Positions 51,956-59,760 of a DNA stretch of 64,000 nt are shown here, one piece after another. Made by a program: the position numbers and the translations under genes. Origin of the DNA: Rariloculus sp963665575 (GTDB taxonomy: Bacteria > Pseudomonadota > Gammaproteobacteria > Steroidobacterales > Rariloculaceae); contig CAXXDW010000005.1 in the NCBI GenBank assembly GCA_963665575.2, positions 124,001 to 188,000 of the forward strand. The letters are read 5' to 3'. The notes under the pieces were generated by a model, which saw only the letters and a list, made by a program, of their open reading frames with translations, ran no database searches and had not been told where the DNA came from. Every line of letters starts with the position of its first letter. Position 1 is the first letter of the stretch.

Positions 51956-52594
51956 TCAGTCGGAACCGCCGATATCGATGCTCTTGGTCAGACCCAGGAC
52001 GAACTGCCACTCGCCGCCATCGGAAGTGACCGGCAGTTCGTCGCTCTGTATCAGCGCAATCGAAAGATCGACGCCGTTGATGTCCAGGCCATAGCCCAGT
52101 TCGAAGTAGTCGCCGTCGAAGTCCTCGCCGAAGCTGCCGAAGGTGAAGTACGGACCCACCGAGGGCGAGAGCGTGATCGACGTGAACGTGTAGTCCTCAG
52201 GTGCACCGAAGCCGTCCCATTCTCCAGAGGCGAAGTCGAGCGCGAAGATTCCGTAGGAGAAACCGAGATTCACCTCGGTATAGGTGTCGTCGAAGTCATC
52301 CGTGTAGAAATAGCCGGTGTATCCGATCGACCAGCCGAAGTCGCCGGAACCGCCGCCGTAGCCAAAGTACAGGTCGGTCTCCATACCTTCGCCGACGTCG
52401 GCGCCCCAGGTGCCGATATAGAAGCCCGACTCATCCTCGTAGTCGAAACCGGCGAATGCCGACGAGTCTTCCTGGTAGTAGCCTCGGTACACGTAATCGC
52501 TGACCCAGCCGACATTGGCGCTCATCTGGCCCATCGAAACGATCGGCACCGCCCACAGGGCCAGTAACGCGACGGCAATTGATAGTCTCTTCAT
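51956..52594 (-). CDS. TorF-family putative outer-membrane protein
   Basis: The 212-residue precursor has a signal peptide (MKRLSIAVALLALWAVPIVSMGQ). An acidic, glycine- and aromatic-rich barrel follows: VGWVSDYVYRGYYQEDSSAF, then DLYFGYGGGSGDFGWSIGYT. The opening SDYVYRG is typical of the family once annotated as gcw_chp/TorF, frequently encoded just upstream of glnK-amtB in proteobacteria. Function is unproven; a channel for nitrogen compounds is a reasonable guess. GAGGAGG stands nine bases before ATG, and a sigma-54 promoter lies 50 bases upstream. Confidence 0.75.
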   Translation of the reverse strand: MKRLSIAVALLALWAVPIVSMGQMSANVGWVSDYVYRGYYQEDSSAFAGFDYEDESGFYIGTWGADVGEGMETDLYFGYGGGSGDFGWSIGYTGYFYTDDFDDTYTEVNLGFSYGIFALDFASGEWDGFGAPEDYTFTSITLSPSVGPYFTFGSFGEDFDGDYFELGYGLDINGVDLSIALIQSDELPVTSDGGEWQFVLGLTKSIDIGGSD

Positions 52595-52642
52595 GGCACA
52601 TTTCCTCCTCGTGCAGGATGCATCGGATTGAACGATTGCTTG

Positions 52643-52660
52643 ATGCAGCATTCGTGCCAA
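52643..52660 (-). promoter_or_regulatory. Sigma-54 (RpoN) -24/-12 promoter of the porin-glnK-amtB operon
   Basis: On the minus strand the sequence reads TTGGCACGAATGCTGCAT. It matches the consensus TGGCACG-N4-TTGCA with one mismatch and the exact GG-to-GC spacing of 12 bases. Transcription would start about 35-40 bases before the porin ATG. Nitrogen control of glnK-amtB by RpoN and NtrC is well established in related bacteria, which makes the site credible here. Confidence 0.8.
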
Positions 52661-52734
52661 TTTTGAAATGTGCTTTGCTGTCAGTCAGATAGCCGACAGG
52701 CAGGGGTACTGGCGAGCGGCATTCGCCCCCGTTC

Positions 52735-52751
52735 GGTGCGCCAGGCGCACC
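52735..52751. promoter_or_regulatory. 17-base dyad upstream of the sigma-54 promoter
   Basis: GGTGCG-CCAGG-CGCACC is a perfect six-base dyad about 75 bases upstream of the -24 element, at a usual distance for an enhancer-binding activator. Its half-sites are GTGC then GCAC, the reverse of the NtrC order (GCAC-N7-GTGC), so an NtrC site is not claimed. It may bind another regulator or be a chance palindrome. Confidence 0.3.
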
Positions 52752-52753
52752 AG

Positions 52754-52820
52754 AATCAGGCTTTGCGAGGCGGTCTTCCGCCAATCAGGCTTTGCGAGGC
52801 GGTCTTCCGCCCAATCAGGC
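52754..52820. repeat. Tandem repeat, 29-bp unit, two copies plus a partial third
   Basis: The unit begins AATCAGGCTTTGCGAGGCGG and continues TCTTCCGCC. It occurs at 52754-52782 and 52783-52811 without mismatch, followed by one extra C and AATCAGGC. It lies in the 341-base gap between the porin and the TlpA-like gene, which also holds the sigma-54 promoter and the dyad. About 115 bases between this repeat and the TlpA stop show nothing recognisable. Confidence 0.85.
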
Positions 52821-52935
52821 GTAGCTGCTGCGGCTGTAGACGAGAATCCGGCGTCCGACGACCGACGCGACTGAGGTGTTACAGGGGAACGAGATCAGGT
52901 CAGGCAGGCACCATTCCTGCAGGAGCCGGCATCGG

Positions 52936-53475
52936 CTACAGCAGCGGTTCGACGATCGCTGCAAACGCCTCGTAGTCCTTGCCGCCGACCAGCGTCTGGA
53001 CGAGTTCGCCGTTGCGATCGATGACGAAGACCGTGGGCAGCACGCTTGGCCAGTTCGGAGCGAAGTCCGCCAGCAGTGCGTACCAGTCGTCGTCGAGCAC
53101 GTGGTAGGTAAGAAACTCCGGGAAGTACTCGTCGCGGAACGACAGGACCTCGTCGCCGGCATCGGCGTCGTCGAGTGAGATTCCGATGACGCTGAGGCCG
53201 CGCTCAGCCAGGTCCCGTTCGAGTTCGACGAGATCGGGGATCTCCTTCAGGCACGGTGCGCACCACGTCGCCCAGAGGTTGAGCAGCACGACGTCGCCGC
53301 GAGCGGATTCGAGCATCGCGCCAAAACCGTCGGAGTCGATCGTGCGGATGAGCGAGCGGTCTTCGGCCGGCGCTTCGGCGGTCGGCGCCTCGACCGTCGG
53401 CGGCGAGTCTCCACAGGCAGCAAGGACCGCCGGGATCAACGCGAGCGCGGCGATAAGGCGCGAAAGGCTCGGCAT
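52936..53475 (-). CDS. TlpA/ResA-like thioredoxin lipoprotein
   Basis: The 179-residue precursor has a lipoprotein signal ending LAACGDS. After a low-complexity Ala/Pro/Glu linker comes a thioredoxin domain with the redox pair in WATWCAPC, FVIDRNGELV and the cis-proline in PSVLPTVFVI. Members reduce disulfides in periplasmic proteins, often apocytochromes. No cytochrome maturation genes are visible here. It follows the ferredoxin gene on the same strand by about 35 bases. Confidence 0.82.
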   Translation of the reverse strand: MPSLSRLIAALALIPAVLAACGDSPPTVEAPTAEAPAEDRSLIRTIDSDGFGAMLESARGDVVLLNLWATWCAPCLKEIPDLVELERDLAERGLSVIGISLDDADAGDEVLSFRDEYFPEFLTYHVLDDDWYALLADFAPNWPSVLPTVFVIDRNGELVQTLVGGKDYEAFAAIVEPLL

Positions 53476-53509
53476 GACTATCCTCCAGATCCCGAGACGC
53501 GGTTTCCAT

Positions 53510-53827
53510 TCACTCTTCGGGGCCCACTTTCAGCGCGATGCCATCGTGATCCCCGGTCACTTCGATCTGGCAGCTCAAGCGGGATCGCTCCGGGTCGAAC
53601 GAATCCAGATCCTGCAGCAGCATCAGTTCCTCGTAGCCGCGCTCGGGCAGGCTGTCCCACAAGGATGGTTCGATGAAGACGTGACAGGTCGCGCAGGAGC
53701 ACATACCGCCGCAGATCGCATCGACGCTGTCGTCGAGTTCGCGGATGTTCTCCATCATGGAAATCCCCGCGACGGCGTCGACCTCGACGGTCGCCCCGAC
53801 GCGATTGCTTACCACCAACTTGACCAT
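53510..53827 (-). CDS. 2Fe-2S ferredoxin (adrenodoxin type)
   Basis: The 105-residue protein has ligands in the pattern C-x5-C-x2-C (CGGMCSCATC) plus a later Cys in LSCQIEVT. This spacing is that of the adrenodoxin/putidaredoxin group that serves P450s, dioxygenases or Fe-S assembly, here without an isc cluster. The partner enzyme is not in sight. The radical SAM enzyme and flavoprotein of the opposite-strand cluster, which begins only about 65 bases away, are possible clients, by position only. Confidence 0.88.
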   Translation of the reverse strand: MVKLVVSNRVGATVEVDAVAGISMMENIRELDDSVDAICGGMCSCATCHVFIEPSLWDSLPERGYEELMLLQDLDSFDPERSRLSCQIEVTGDHDGIALKVGPEE

Positions 53828-53891
53828 GGTCCTGCCTTAGCGGCGCACTCAATGCGAGCCGGGCGACTATAGCAAAGTTGCGCCGCGCACG

Positions 53892-54650
53892 ATGAGGCAT
53901 AATCCGGCGAACCCGGCGCGAGTGACGCTGGCCGGGCACGGCGACGCGCGTATGGTCATGGACAATCGGAACGCCAGGCGCACGCCCGAGAGCTGCCTCG
54001 TGTTGATGTTCAAGGCGCCCGGGCGGTCGAAGCGGCGCCTGGCGGCCTCGATCGGACCGCTCGCCTCGATCGCCGCCGGGCACCTGTGGCGCTGCGCGCT
54101 CGAGGATGTGGCCGCCTGGCCCGGGCCCGTGTGCTTCGCGCCGGCGGGAGAAGCCGACGGCGAATGGGCGGTGGAACGGATGGACCGCTGCGACGCGGTC
54201 GTGCTGCAACGTGGAAGCAATCTCGGTGAGCGGATCAATCACGTCAACGGCGTACTTCGCTCGCAGGGTTTGCAACGGCAGATCTTCATCGGCATCGACT
54301 GTCCGGCACTCGACGCACGCTACCTCGATGAGGCCGCGGATGCGCTCGACAATCACGACGCGGTCCTCGGTCCCGCGCACGACGGCGGGGTCGTGCTGAT
54401 GGGGGCGCGACGGGAATGGCCGGATCTCGGCGGTCTCGCGTGGAGCAGCGCGAACCTCATGGCGGAACTCGAGCGCTTGTGTACCGACCACGGCTGGAAA
54501 ACGGCCCGTCTTGCGGCCCTTGCTGACATCGACACGCTCGAGGATCTGGATGCGTTCGGGCGTACCGTGTCGGGCGATCCTCGTCCGGCGCGCAGGGCGC
54601 TTGGCGCCTGGCTGGCGAACGACGGCCATCGTCCCGAACCGCGGTTGTGA
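53892..54650 (+). CDS. DUF2064/TIGR04282-type glycosyltransferase or nucleotidyltransferase
   Basis: The 252-residue GT-A-like protein has LVLMFKAPGRSKRRLAASIG at the nucleotide-binding start, QRGSNLGERINHV, IFIGIDCPALDARYL and GPAHDGGVVLMGARREWPDL. These are hallmarks of the TIGR04282 group, annotated as arsenosugar-related transferases because of gene neighbourhoods only. ATG at 53892 is the first start; ATG at 53952 or 53958 would remove about 20 less conserved residues. It opens a plus-strand series of six closely spaced genes and overlaps the next gene by four bases (GTGA). Confidence 0.75.
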   Translation: MRHNPANPARVTLAGHGDARMVMDNRNARRTPESCLVLMFKAPGRSKRRLAASIGPLASIAAGHLWRCALEDVAAWPGPVCFAPAGEADGEWAVERMDRCDAVVLQRGSNLGERINHVNGVLRSQGLQRQIFIGIDCPALDARYLDEAADALDNHDAVLGPAHDGGVVLMGARREWPDLGGLAWSSANLMAELERLCTDHGWKTARLAALADIDTLEDLDAFGRTVSGDPRPARRALGAWLANDGHRPEPRL

Positions 54651-55414
54651 AGAGTTCCGGCAAGCCGCTCGTTTTCGTAGTGCTGCTCGTGGTCGTCGGC
54701 GCCACGGTCGTCATTGCCGCGTCCGGAGCCGCGGGACTGCCGATCCGCGACTGGCTCGCGGCGGGCATCGCGTGGATCGAGGCTCATCCGGCGTTGTCGT
54801 GGGCCGTTTTTGTCTGTGCGTTTGCCGCAGCCACGGTGCTGTTGATTCCCGCAACCCTTCCGACGCTCGTCGGCGGCTTCGTATTCGGATTCCCGCTCGG
54901 CGTCGTGCCTGCGTCGCTCGGCAGCCTGCTCGGCGCGGCTGGCGCTTTCCTCGTCGGCCGCTTCCTCGCGCGCGATTGGGTCAAGCGGCGCATCGAGCGA
55001 TTGCCGTCATTCGAGGCCCTCGACAGCGCCGCAAGAACGGACGGATTCAAGATCGTGTTTCTGTCGCGCCTGTCGCCGTTTTTTCCGTTCTTTCTGCTCA
55101 ACTACGCGTTCGGCGTGACGGGCGTGCGTTTTCGCGATTACGTTCTTGCGACCTGGATCGGCTTGCTGCCGGCACTGGCGCTTTACGTTTATTTCGGCAG
55201 CCTCGCGCAGGATCTCTTGACCCTGACGGAAGGAGAGTTCGACCGCGGGCCCTACGGTCTTGCGCTTGCGATCGGCGGGCTCGCGGCGACAGTTCTTCTC
55301 GTCGTCGTTATCGGCCGCATGGCCACTCGCGTGCTCGGCGCTCATCTCGGGCGCGACACGGCCGCCGGCAGCGCGACTGAACCTGCCGACCGGGCCGACA
55401 GTCCAAACAGCTAA
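54647..55414 (+). CDS. TVP38/TMEM64 family membrane protein, copy 1
   Basis: The 255-residue integral membrane protein has the SNARE-associated (DedA-related) core: FAAATVLLIPATLPTLVGG, the glycine-rich re-entrant FGFPLGVVPASLGSLLGAAG, LVGRFLARDWVKRRIE and the second re-entrant SRLSPFFPFFLLNYAFGVTG. Family members are thought to be lipid scramblases or transporters; the substrate here is unknown. GTG start overlaps the previous stop. The following gene is a close paralogue, so the pair arose by tandem duplication. Confidence 0.85.
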   Translation: MKSSGKPLVFVVLLVVVGATVVIAASGAAGLPIRDWLAAGIAWIEAHPALSWAVFVCAFAAATVLLIPATLPTLVGGFVFGFPLGVVPASLGSLLGAAGAFLVGRFLARDWVKRRIERLPSFEALDSAARTDGFKIVFLSRLSPFFPFFLLNYAFGVTGVRFRDYVLATWIGLLPALALYVYFGSLAQDLLTLTEGEFDRGPYGLALAIGGLAATVLLVVVIGRMATRVLGAHLGRDTAAGSATEPADRADSPNS

Positions 55415-55459
55415 GAGACTGCCAAGCGGCTCACATTGCCAATTGCCCGGCTCGACATC

Positions 55460-56173
55460 ATGAACAACGCCTACAAGCCGCTCGTTTTCGTCGTGCTGCT
55501 CGTCGTGCTTGGCGTCGCCGTTGCGTTTGCGCCCGTTCTCGACTGGCTCGATGTCGCAATCGTGTGGATCCAGACGAATCGCGGGCTGGCGTGGGCCGTC
55601 TACGTTGGCGCCTACATTGCGGCCACGGTGCTGCTGATTCCAGGATCGCTGATCACGCTCGTGGCGGGCTTCGTGTTCGGACTGCCGCTCGGCGTCGCGC
55701 TCGTGTCGGCAGGCAGCGTGCTTGGCGCATCCGGCGCTTTCCTGATCGGGCGGTTTTTCGTCAGGGACTGGGCGGAACGGCGCATCGACCGCCTGCCGCG
55801 GTTCGGTGCACTCGACAGTGCGGTGGGCGAGCAGGGCTTTACCATCGTGCTGCTCGCGCGCCTGTCGCCGCTGTTTCCGTTCAACCTCCTGAACTACGGT
55901 CTCGGCGTTACGTCCGTACGGTTCCGGGACTACTTCTTCGCGTCGTGGATCGGCATGCTGCCCGGTACGGTGCTGTACGTATACTTCGGTACGGTTGCCC
56001 AGGACCTCGCCGCCCTCGGCGGGGGCGAATTCGACGGCGGGTGGTTCGGACTCGCGTTGCTGATCGGGGGGCTGGTGGCAACGCTGCTTCTGGTCGTGTT
56101 GATCACGCGCAGGGCGACGCGCACGCTCGGCACTCACCTGCAGCGCCAGGCGGCCGGTTCCGGGAACCGATGA
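55460..56173 (+). CDS. TVP38/TMEM64 family membrane protein, copy 2
   Basis: The 237-residue protein is clearly related to the preceding gene across its length: YKPLVFVVLLVVLGVAVAF, YIAATVLLIPGSLITLVAGF, LIGRFFVRDWAERRIDRLP and ARLSPLFPFNLLNYGLGVTS. The paired arrangement suggests a heterodimer or two related substrates. ATG at 55460 was preferred to a TTG eight codons upstream. It is followed at once by the flavoprotein gene. Confidence 0.85.
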   Translation: MNNAYKPLVFVVLLVVLGVAVAFAPVLDWLDVAIVWIQTNRGLAWAVYVGAYIAATVLLIPGSLITLVAGFVFGLPLGVALVSAGSVLGASGAFLIGRFFVRDWAERRIDRLPRFGALDSAVGEQGFTIVLLARLSPLFPFNLLNYGLGVTSVRFRDYFFASWIGMLPGTVLYVYFGTVAQDLAALGGGEFDGGWFGLALLIGGLVATLLLVVLITRRATRTLGTHLQRQAAGSGNR

Positions 56174-56180
56174 TGCAGCC

Positions 56181-57647
56181 GTGACGCTCCCGGCCGCATA
56201 TCCCGGTTCGCAACACGACCAGCGCTGGCGGCGCCTCGTGTCTCCGGCCGACTACCGCAACCCTCGCCCGGCTCGCAGATACCACCTCATCGTGATCGGC
56301 GCGGGACCGGCAGGCCTCGTTACCGCAATTGCGGCCGCAGGTCTCGGCGCGCGGGTCGCGCTGGTCGAGCGGGAGGCGATGGGCGGCGATTGCCTCAATG
56401 TCGGTTGCGTCCCGTCGAAAGCGCTGCTCGAGTTCACCGCGCAGCGCGCTCATACCGACTGTTTCGACGAAGCATTCGAATGGCTGCGCGAGGTGCGCTC
56501 GCGGATCGCCGAGCACGATTCGATAGAGCGCTACGTCGCTGCGGGCGTGGATGTTTTTCTCGGTGCGGCGCGGTTTCTCAGCGGCGATACGGTGCAGGTC
56601 GAAGGCGTCAGCCTGTCGGCGCGGCGGATCGTCATCGCCACGGGCGCACGCGCAGCGCTGCCGCCGATAGCGGGGCTGGCCGAGGCCCGGCCGCTGACCA
56701 ATGAGACCGTGTTCGATCTTGGCGCACGGCCGCGGCGGCTTGCGATCGTCGGCGGCGGCCCGATCGGCAGCGAACTCGCCCAGGCGTTCTCGCGCATGAA
56801 TGTCGAAGTGCATCTGTTCGAGATGGCCGACCGGGTGCTTGCGCCGGAGACTCGCGAAGCGGGTGAGATCGTCACCAGAGCGCTCGAACTGAGCGGAGTC
56901 CAACTGCACCTGAACGCGTCGGTGGAGCGCGTCGGGCGGCACGGCGCCGAAGTCATCGTGACCGCGAACGGAGTCGAGACCAGGGCGGACGAGGTGCTCG
57001 TTGCCGCAGGGAGACGGGCCAACAGCGACGACCTTGATCTTGAGCGTGCCGGTGTACAGACCGGCCAGGGCGGCCTCATCATCGTCGACGATTACCTGCG
57101 CACGACGAACCGGCGAATCTATGCGGCTGGCGACGTCTGCGCGCGGCTTCAGTTCACGCACAATGCCGACGCCCATGCGCGCATCGTCGTGCAGAACGCG
57201 CTATTCGTACCGACGGCCACGACACGCAGGCTCGTCATTCCGCATTGCACCTATACGGACCCCGAGGTCGCGCAGGTCGGCCGGTCGAAAGTCGAGCTTG
57301 AACAGGACGGCAGCGCATTCGATACCTGGCGCGTGGCCTTCGGCGATCTCGACCGCGGCAGGGCGCAGGGCGACGAGCAAGGTTTTGCGGAGGTTCTGGC
57401 TGCGCCGAACGACGGCCGGATTCTCGGGGCGACGATCGTGGGACGGGACGCGGGCGAGCAGCTTGCGGCCGTTTGCATCGCGATGACGAACGGCCTTCGC
57501 CTCGGCGGTCTCGCGAAGACGGCTCTGCCTTATCCGACCCGCTCGGAGTACCTGCGCCGCATGGCGGACGATTTCAACCGCAAGCGATTGACTGCGTTTG
57601 CACGACGGCTATTCGGCGCCTGGTTCAGATGGAACCTGCGCCCGTGA
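56181..57647 (+). CDS. FAD-dependent disulfide-reductase-like oxidoreductase (MerA/Lpd family)
   Basis: The 488-residue protein has the FAD site VIGAGPAGLVTAIAAAGLG, the redox-active pair in GGDCLNVGCVPSK, the NAD(P) site IVGGGPIGSELAQAF and the second FAD site YAAGDVC. Where dihydrolipoyl dehydrogenase and glutathione reductase have the catalytic His-Pro-Thr-x2-Glu, this protein has LPYPTRSE, with Tyr in place of His. The usual thiol-disulfide reaction is therefore doubtful. Such proteins recur next to TVP38/TMEM64 genes. It starts at GTG and its stop overlaps a possible GTG start of the next gene. Confidence 0.83.
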   Translation: MTLPAAYPGSQHDQRWRRLVSPADYRNPRPARRYHLIVIGAGPAGLVTAIAAAGLGARVALVEREAMGGDCLNVGCVPSKALLEFTAQRAHTDCFDEAFEWLREVRSRIAEHDSIERYVAAGVDVFLGAARFLSGDTVQVEGVSLSARRIVIATGARAALPPIAGLAEARPLTNETVFDLGARPRRLAIVGGGPIGSELAQAFSRMNVEVHLFEMADRVLAPETREAGEIVTRALELSGVQLHLNASVERVGRHGAEVIVTANGVETRADEVLVAAGRRANSDDLDLERAGVQTGQGGLIIVDDYLRTTNRRIYAAGDVCARLQFTHNADAHARIVVQNALFVPTATTRRLVIPHCTYTDPEVAQVGRSKVELEQDGSAFDTWRVAFGDLDRGRAQGDEQGFAEVLAAPNDGRILGATIVGRDAGEQLAAVCIAMTNGLRLGGLAKTALPYPTRSEYLRRMADDFNRKRLTAFARRLFGAWFRWNLRP

Positions 57648-58411
57648 AGCACGACATCGCGGTCGTCGTACCGGTACTCGGCGACGTGGAAGCCCTCGCG
57701 CAACTGCTGGGCGGGATCGAGGGCTGGCGAGGCCGGCCGGAAGAGATCATCGTCGTCGCGGGTCGATCCGATCCCCGGCTCACGGATCTGTGCGGCGAAC
57801 ATGGCTGCCGCCTCGTCGCAACGCACGCAAACAGAGGTGCCCAGCTCGATTGCGGCGCAAGGCAGGCCCGCTCGGATGTGCTGTGGTTCCTGCATGCCAC
57901 CGTAGAGCCTCCGCACGACGGTCTCGATGCGATCGGGTCGGCGCTCGCGGGCGGCGCCGAGGGCGGCTGCTTTCGCTTCGAGTTTCAGGGGCAGCGGACC
58001 TGGTACAAACGTCTGCTTGAGCGGTGCGTGTCCCTGCGAGTAGCGCTCGGCGGCGTTCCCTACGGGGATCAGGGCATTTTTGTGCGGCGCGATGTCTATC
58101 TGAACTGCGGCGGGTTTCCGCACCAGCCGCTGTTCGAGGAGGTGCGGCTCGTCAGACGTTTGGCGAGGCGTGGAAGGTTCCGCTCGCTGGCACCGGCCGT
58201 GCGCGTGGCGACGCGGCGCTGGGAGCGCGACGGCTGGTGGTCGCGAACCTGGCGCAATCGCTGGCTCGCGATGTGTAATATGCTAGGCGTTTCGTCCGAG
58301 AAACTGGCGGTCGCATATCACGGCGGGCGCAGGCCCGACATCGTGGGGGACGGCGGCGCGCCGGACTCTCAAAGCGATCGCGACGAGCCGGACACGAGGC
58401 TCAATTCATGA
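57629..58411 (+). CDS. TIGR04283-type family 2 glycosyltransferase
   Basis: The 260-residue GT-A fold protein has DIAVVVPVLGDVEALAQLL, EEIIVVAGRSDPRL, ANRGAQLDCGARQARSDVLW, and FLHATVEPPHDGLDAI, then GVPYGDQGIFVRRDVY and FPHQPLFEEVRLVRRL. These are characteristic of the TIGR04283 group, named for arsenosugar synthesis on neighbourhood evidence only. ATG 57629 is used here; GTG at 57644, overlapping the previous stop as GTGA, gives an equally normal N-terminus. Its stop overlaps the radical SAM gene (ATGA). Confidence 0.8.
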   Translation: MEPAPVKHDIAVVVPVLGDVEALAQLLGGIEGWRGRPEEIIVVAGRSDPRLTDLCGEHGCRLVATHANRGAQLDCGARQARSDVLWFLHATVEPPHDGLDAIGSALAGGAEGGCFRFEFQGQRTWYKRLLERCVSLRVALGGVPYGDQGIFVRRDVYLNCGGFPHQPLFEEVRLVRRLARRGRFRSLAPAVRVATRRWERDGWWSRTWRNRWLAMCNMLGVSSEKLAVAYHGGRRPDIVGDGGAPDSQSDRDEPDTRLNS

Positions 58412-59322
58412 ATGCCAACCTCAGGGAGTTTCCGCTCACCGAAACGCGCGAACCGTGCGGCTATATCGATCCGTACGCGCTCAGGGAGCTGTGGTTCCAT
58501 ACCGGGACGGCGTGCAATCTGGCCTGTCCGTTCTGCCTCGAGGGCTCCAGGCCCGGCGACGGGCGGCTCGACCGGATCAGTCTCGCGGATGCGAAGCCGT
58601 TTATCGACGAGGCTGTCGCGCTTGGCGTCGAGCGGTTTTCGTTCACGGGCGGCGAACCCTTCATCGTCAGGGACTTCGTCAACATCCTCCGGTACGCCTC
58701 GAGCTTCAGGCCCTGCCTTGTGCTGACCAACGGTACCGATCCGGTGCTCAGGCGTCTGGCCCAGATCGAGACGCTGCGCGCCCAGGCGCATCCGGTCTCG
58801 TTCAGGATCAGCCTCGACTATCCGGATCCGAGCCGCCACGACGCTGGCCGCGGTGCGGGGAGTTTTGACAAGGCGTGGGCGGCACTGGCGGCGCTGCACG
58901 AGCGCGGCTTTCACGTCTCCGTAGCGCGGCAGATCGATGCGGGCGAGGACGGGCAACGGACCGAGTCGCAATTCCGGTTGCTTTTCGCCCGGCATGGACT
59001 GCCCCGTGACACGACGATAGTCGGCTTCCCGGACTTTCTGACTCCGGGTTCGCACCCGCCCGTGCCACAGGTCACCGAGCATTGCATGACCGCATACCAC
59101 AGCGAAGAGAGCCGCCGGGAATTCATGTGCGCTTTCTCGAAAATGGTCGTCCGGATCAACGGCAGGATGCGAGTCTATGCCTGCACGCTCGTCGACGACG
59201 ACGACTCCTACGACCTTGGCGACACGCTGACTGAGAGCATGGGCGAGCGCATCTACATGCGTCACCACCGCTGTTACAGTTGCTTTGCTCTCGGAGCCTC
59301 GTGCAGCGAGATCGGGCGCTGA
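58408..59322 (+). CDS. Radical SAM enzyme with C-terminal cysteine cluster
   Basis: This is a 304-residue radical SAM protein. The cluster ligands are in CNLACPFC (residues about 36-43), SAM-binding GGEP in FTGGEPFIV, and the body is a TIM-barrel-like fold. The C-terminus has several cysteines (VYACTLVDD, HHRCYSCFALGASCSEIG), suggesting an auxiliary Fe-S cluster of twitch/SPASM kind. I cannot assign a substrate; it does not carry features that would mark it as ArsS. It is the last gene of the coupled cluster. An adrenodoxin-type ferredoxin encoded near the cluster's start could donate electrons. Confidence 0.8.
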   Translation: MNANLREFPLTETREPCGYIDPYALRELWFHTGTACNLACPFCLEGSRPGDGRLDRISLADAKPFIDEAVALGVERFSFTGGEPFIVRDFVNILRYASSFRPCLVLTNGTDPVLRRLAQIETLRAQAHPVSFRISLDYPDPSRHDAGRGAGSFDKAWAALAALHERGFHVSVARQIDAGEDGQRTESQFRLLFARHGLPRDTTIVGFPDFLTPGSHPPVPQVTEHCMTAYHSEESRREFMCAFSKMVVRINGRMRVYACTLVDDDDSYDLGDTLTESMGERIYMRHHRCYSCFALGASCSEIGR

Positions 59323-59389
59323 ATTTTCGGACCGTTCGGCGTGCCTGCTTGTGCTAAGCTGCGCGTCCCGAACGCGAGCTCAGCACCTC

Positions 59390-59743
59390 ATGGCATCCGA
59401 GCCGATTTACAAGGTCGTCTTCGTCAACCAGGGCAAGGTGTACGAGGTGTACGCCCGGCAGGTGAGCCAGGGCGCGCTGTTCGGTTTCATCGAGATCGAG
59501 AAGCTCGTCTTCGGGGCGCGCTCGAGCGTGGTCGTGGATCCCTCCGAGGAGAAGATCAAGTCGGAGTTTTCAGGTGTCAGGCGAACCTATTTGCCGATGC
59601 ATTCGATACTACGCATTGACGAAGTCGACGAGCAGGGCGCGAGCAAGGTCCGGGATGCCGAAGGCAGCAACATCGCGCAGTTTCCGATCCCGATGTACAC
59701 GCCGCAGGGCCAGGGCGGCAAGGGCGGACCCACGGAACGTTAG
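59390..59743 (+). CDS. DUF1820 family protein
   Basis: The 117-residue soluble protein has the conserved opening IYKVVFVNQGKVYEVYARQV, then SQGALFGFIEIEKLVFG, SVVVDPSEEKIKSEF and TYLPMHSILRIDEV. This small family of unknown function is found mainly in gammaproteobacteria, which supports the taxonomic reading. ATG at 59390 gives the usual N-terminus. It precedes purL by 17 bases, a spacing that suggests co-transcription. Confidence 0.85.
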   Translation: MASEPIYKVVFVNQGKVYEVYARQVSQGALFGFIEIEKLVFGARSSVVVDPSEEKIKSEFSGVRRTYLPMHSILRIDEVDEQGASKVRDAEGSNIAQFPIPMYTPQGQGGKGGPTER

Positions 59744-59760
59744 TCGATTTAGTTGAACCC

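Noticed and set aside
52735..52751. NtrC binding site
   Set aside because: The dyad is perfect but the half-sites are GTGC...GCAC, the reverse of the NtrC order, so it was recorded only as an unassigned dyad.
53892..59322. Arsenosugar biosynthesis cluster
   Set aside because: Two glycosyltransferase families carry that label in databases by association, but no arsenite methyltransferase or recognisable ArsS features are present, so the label was not transferred.
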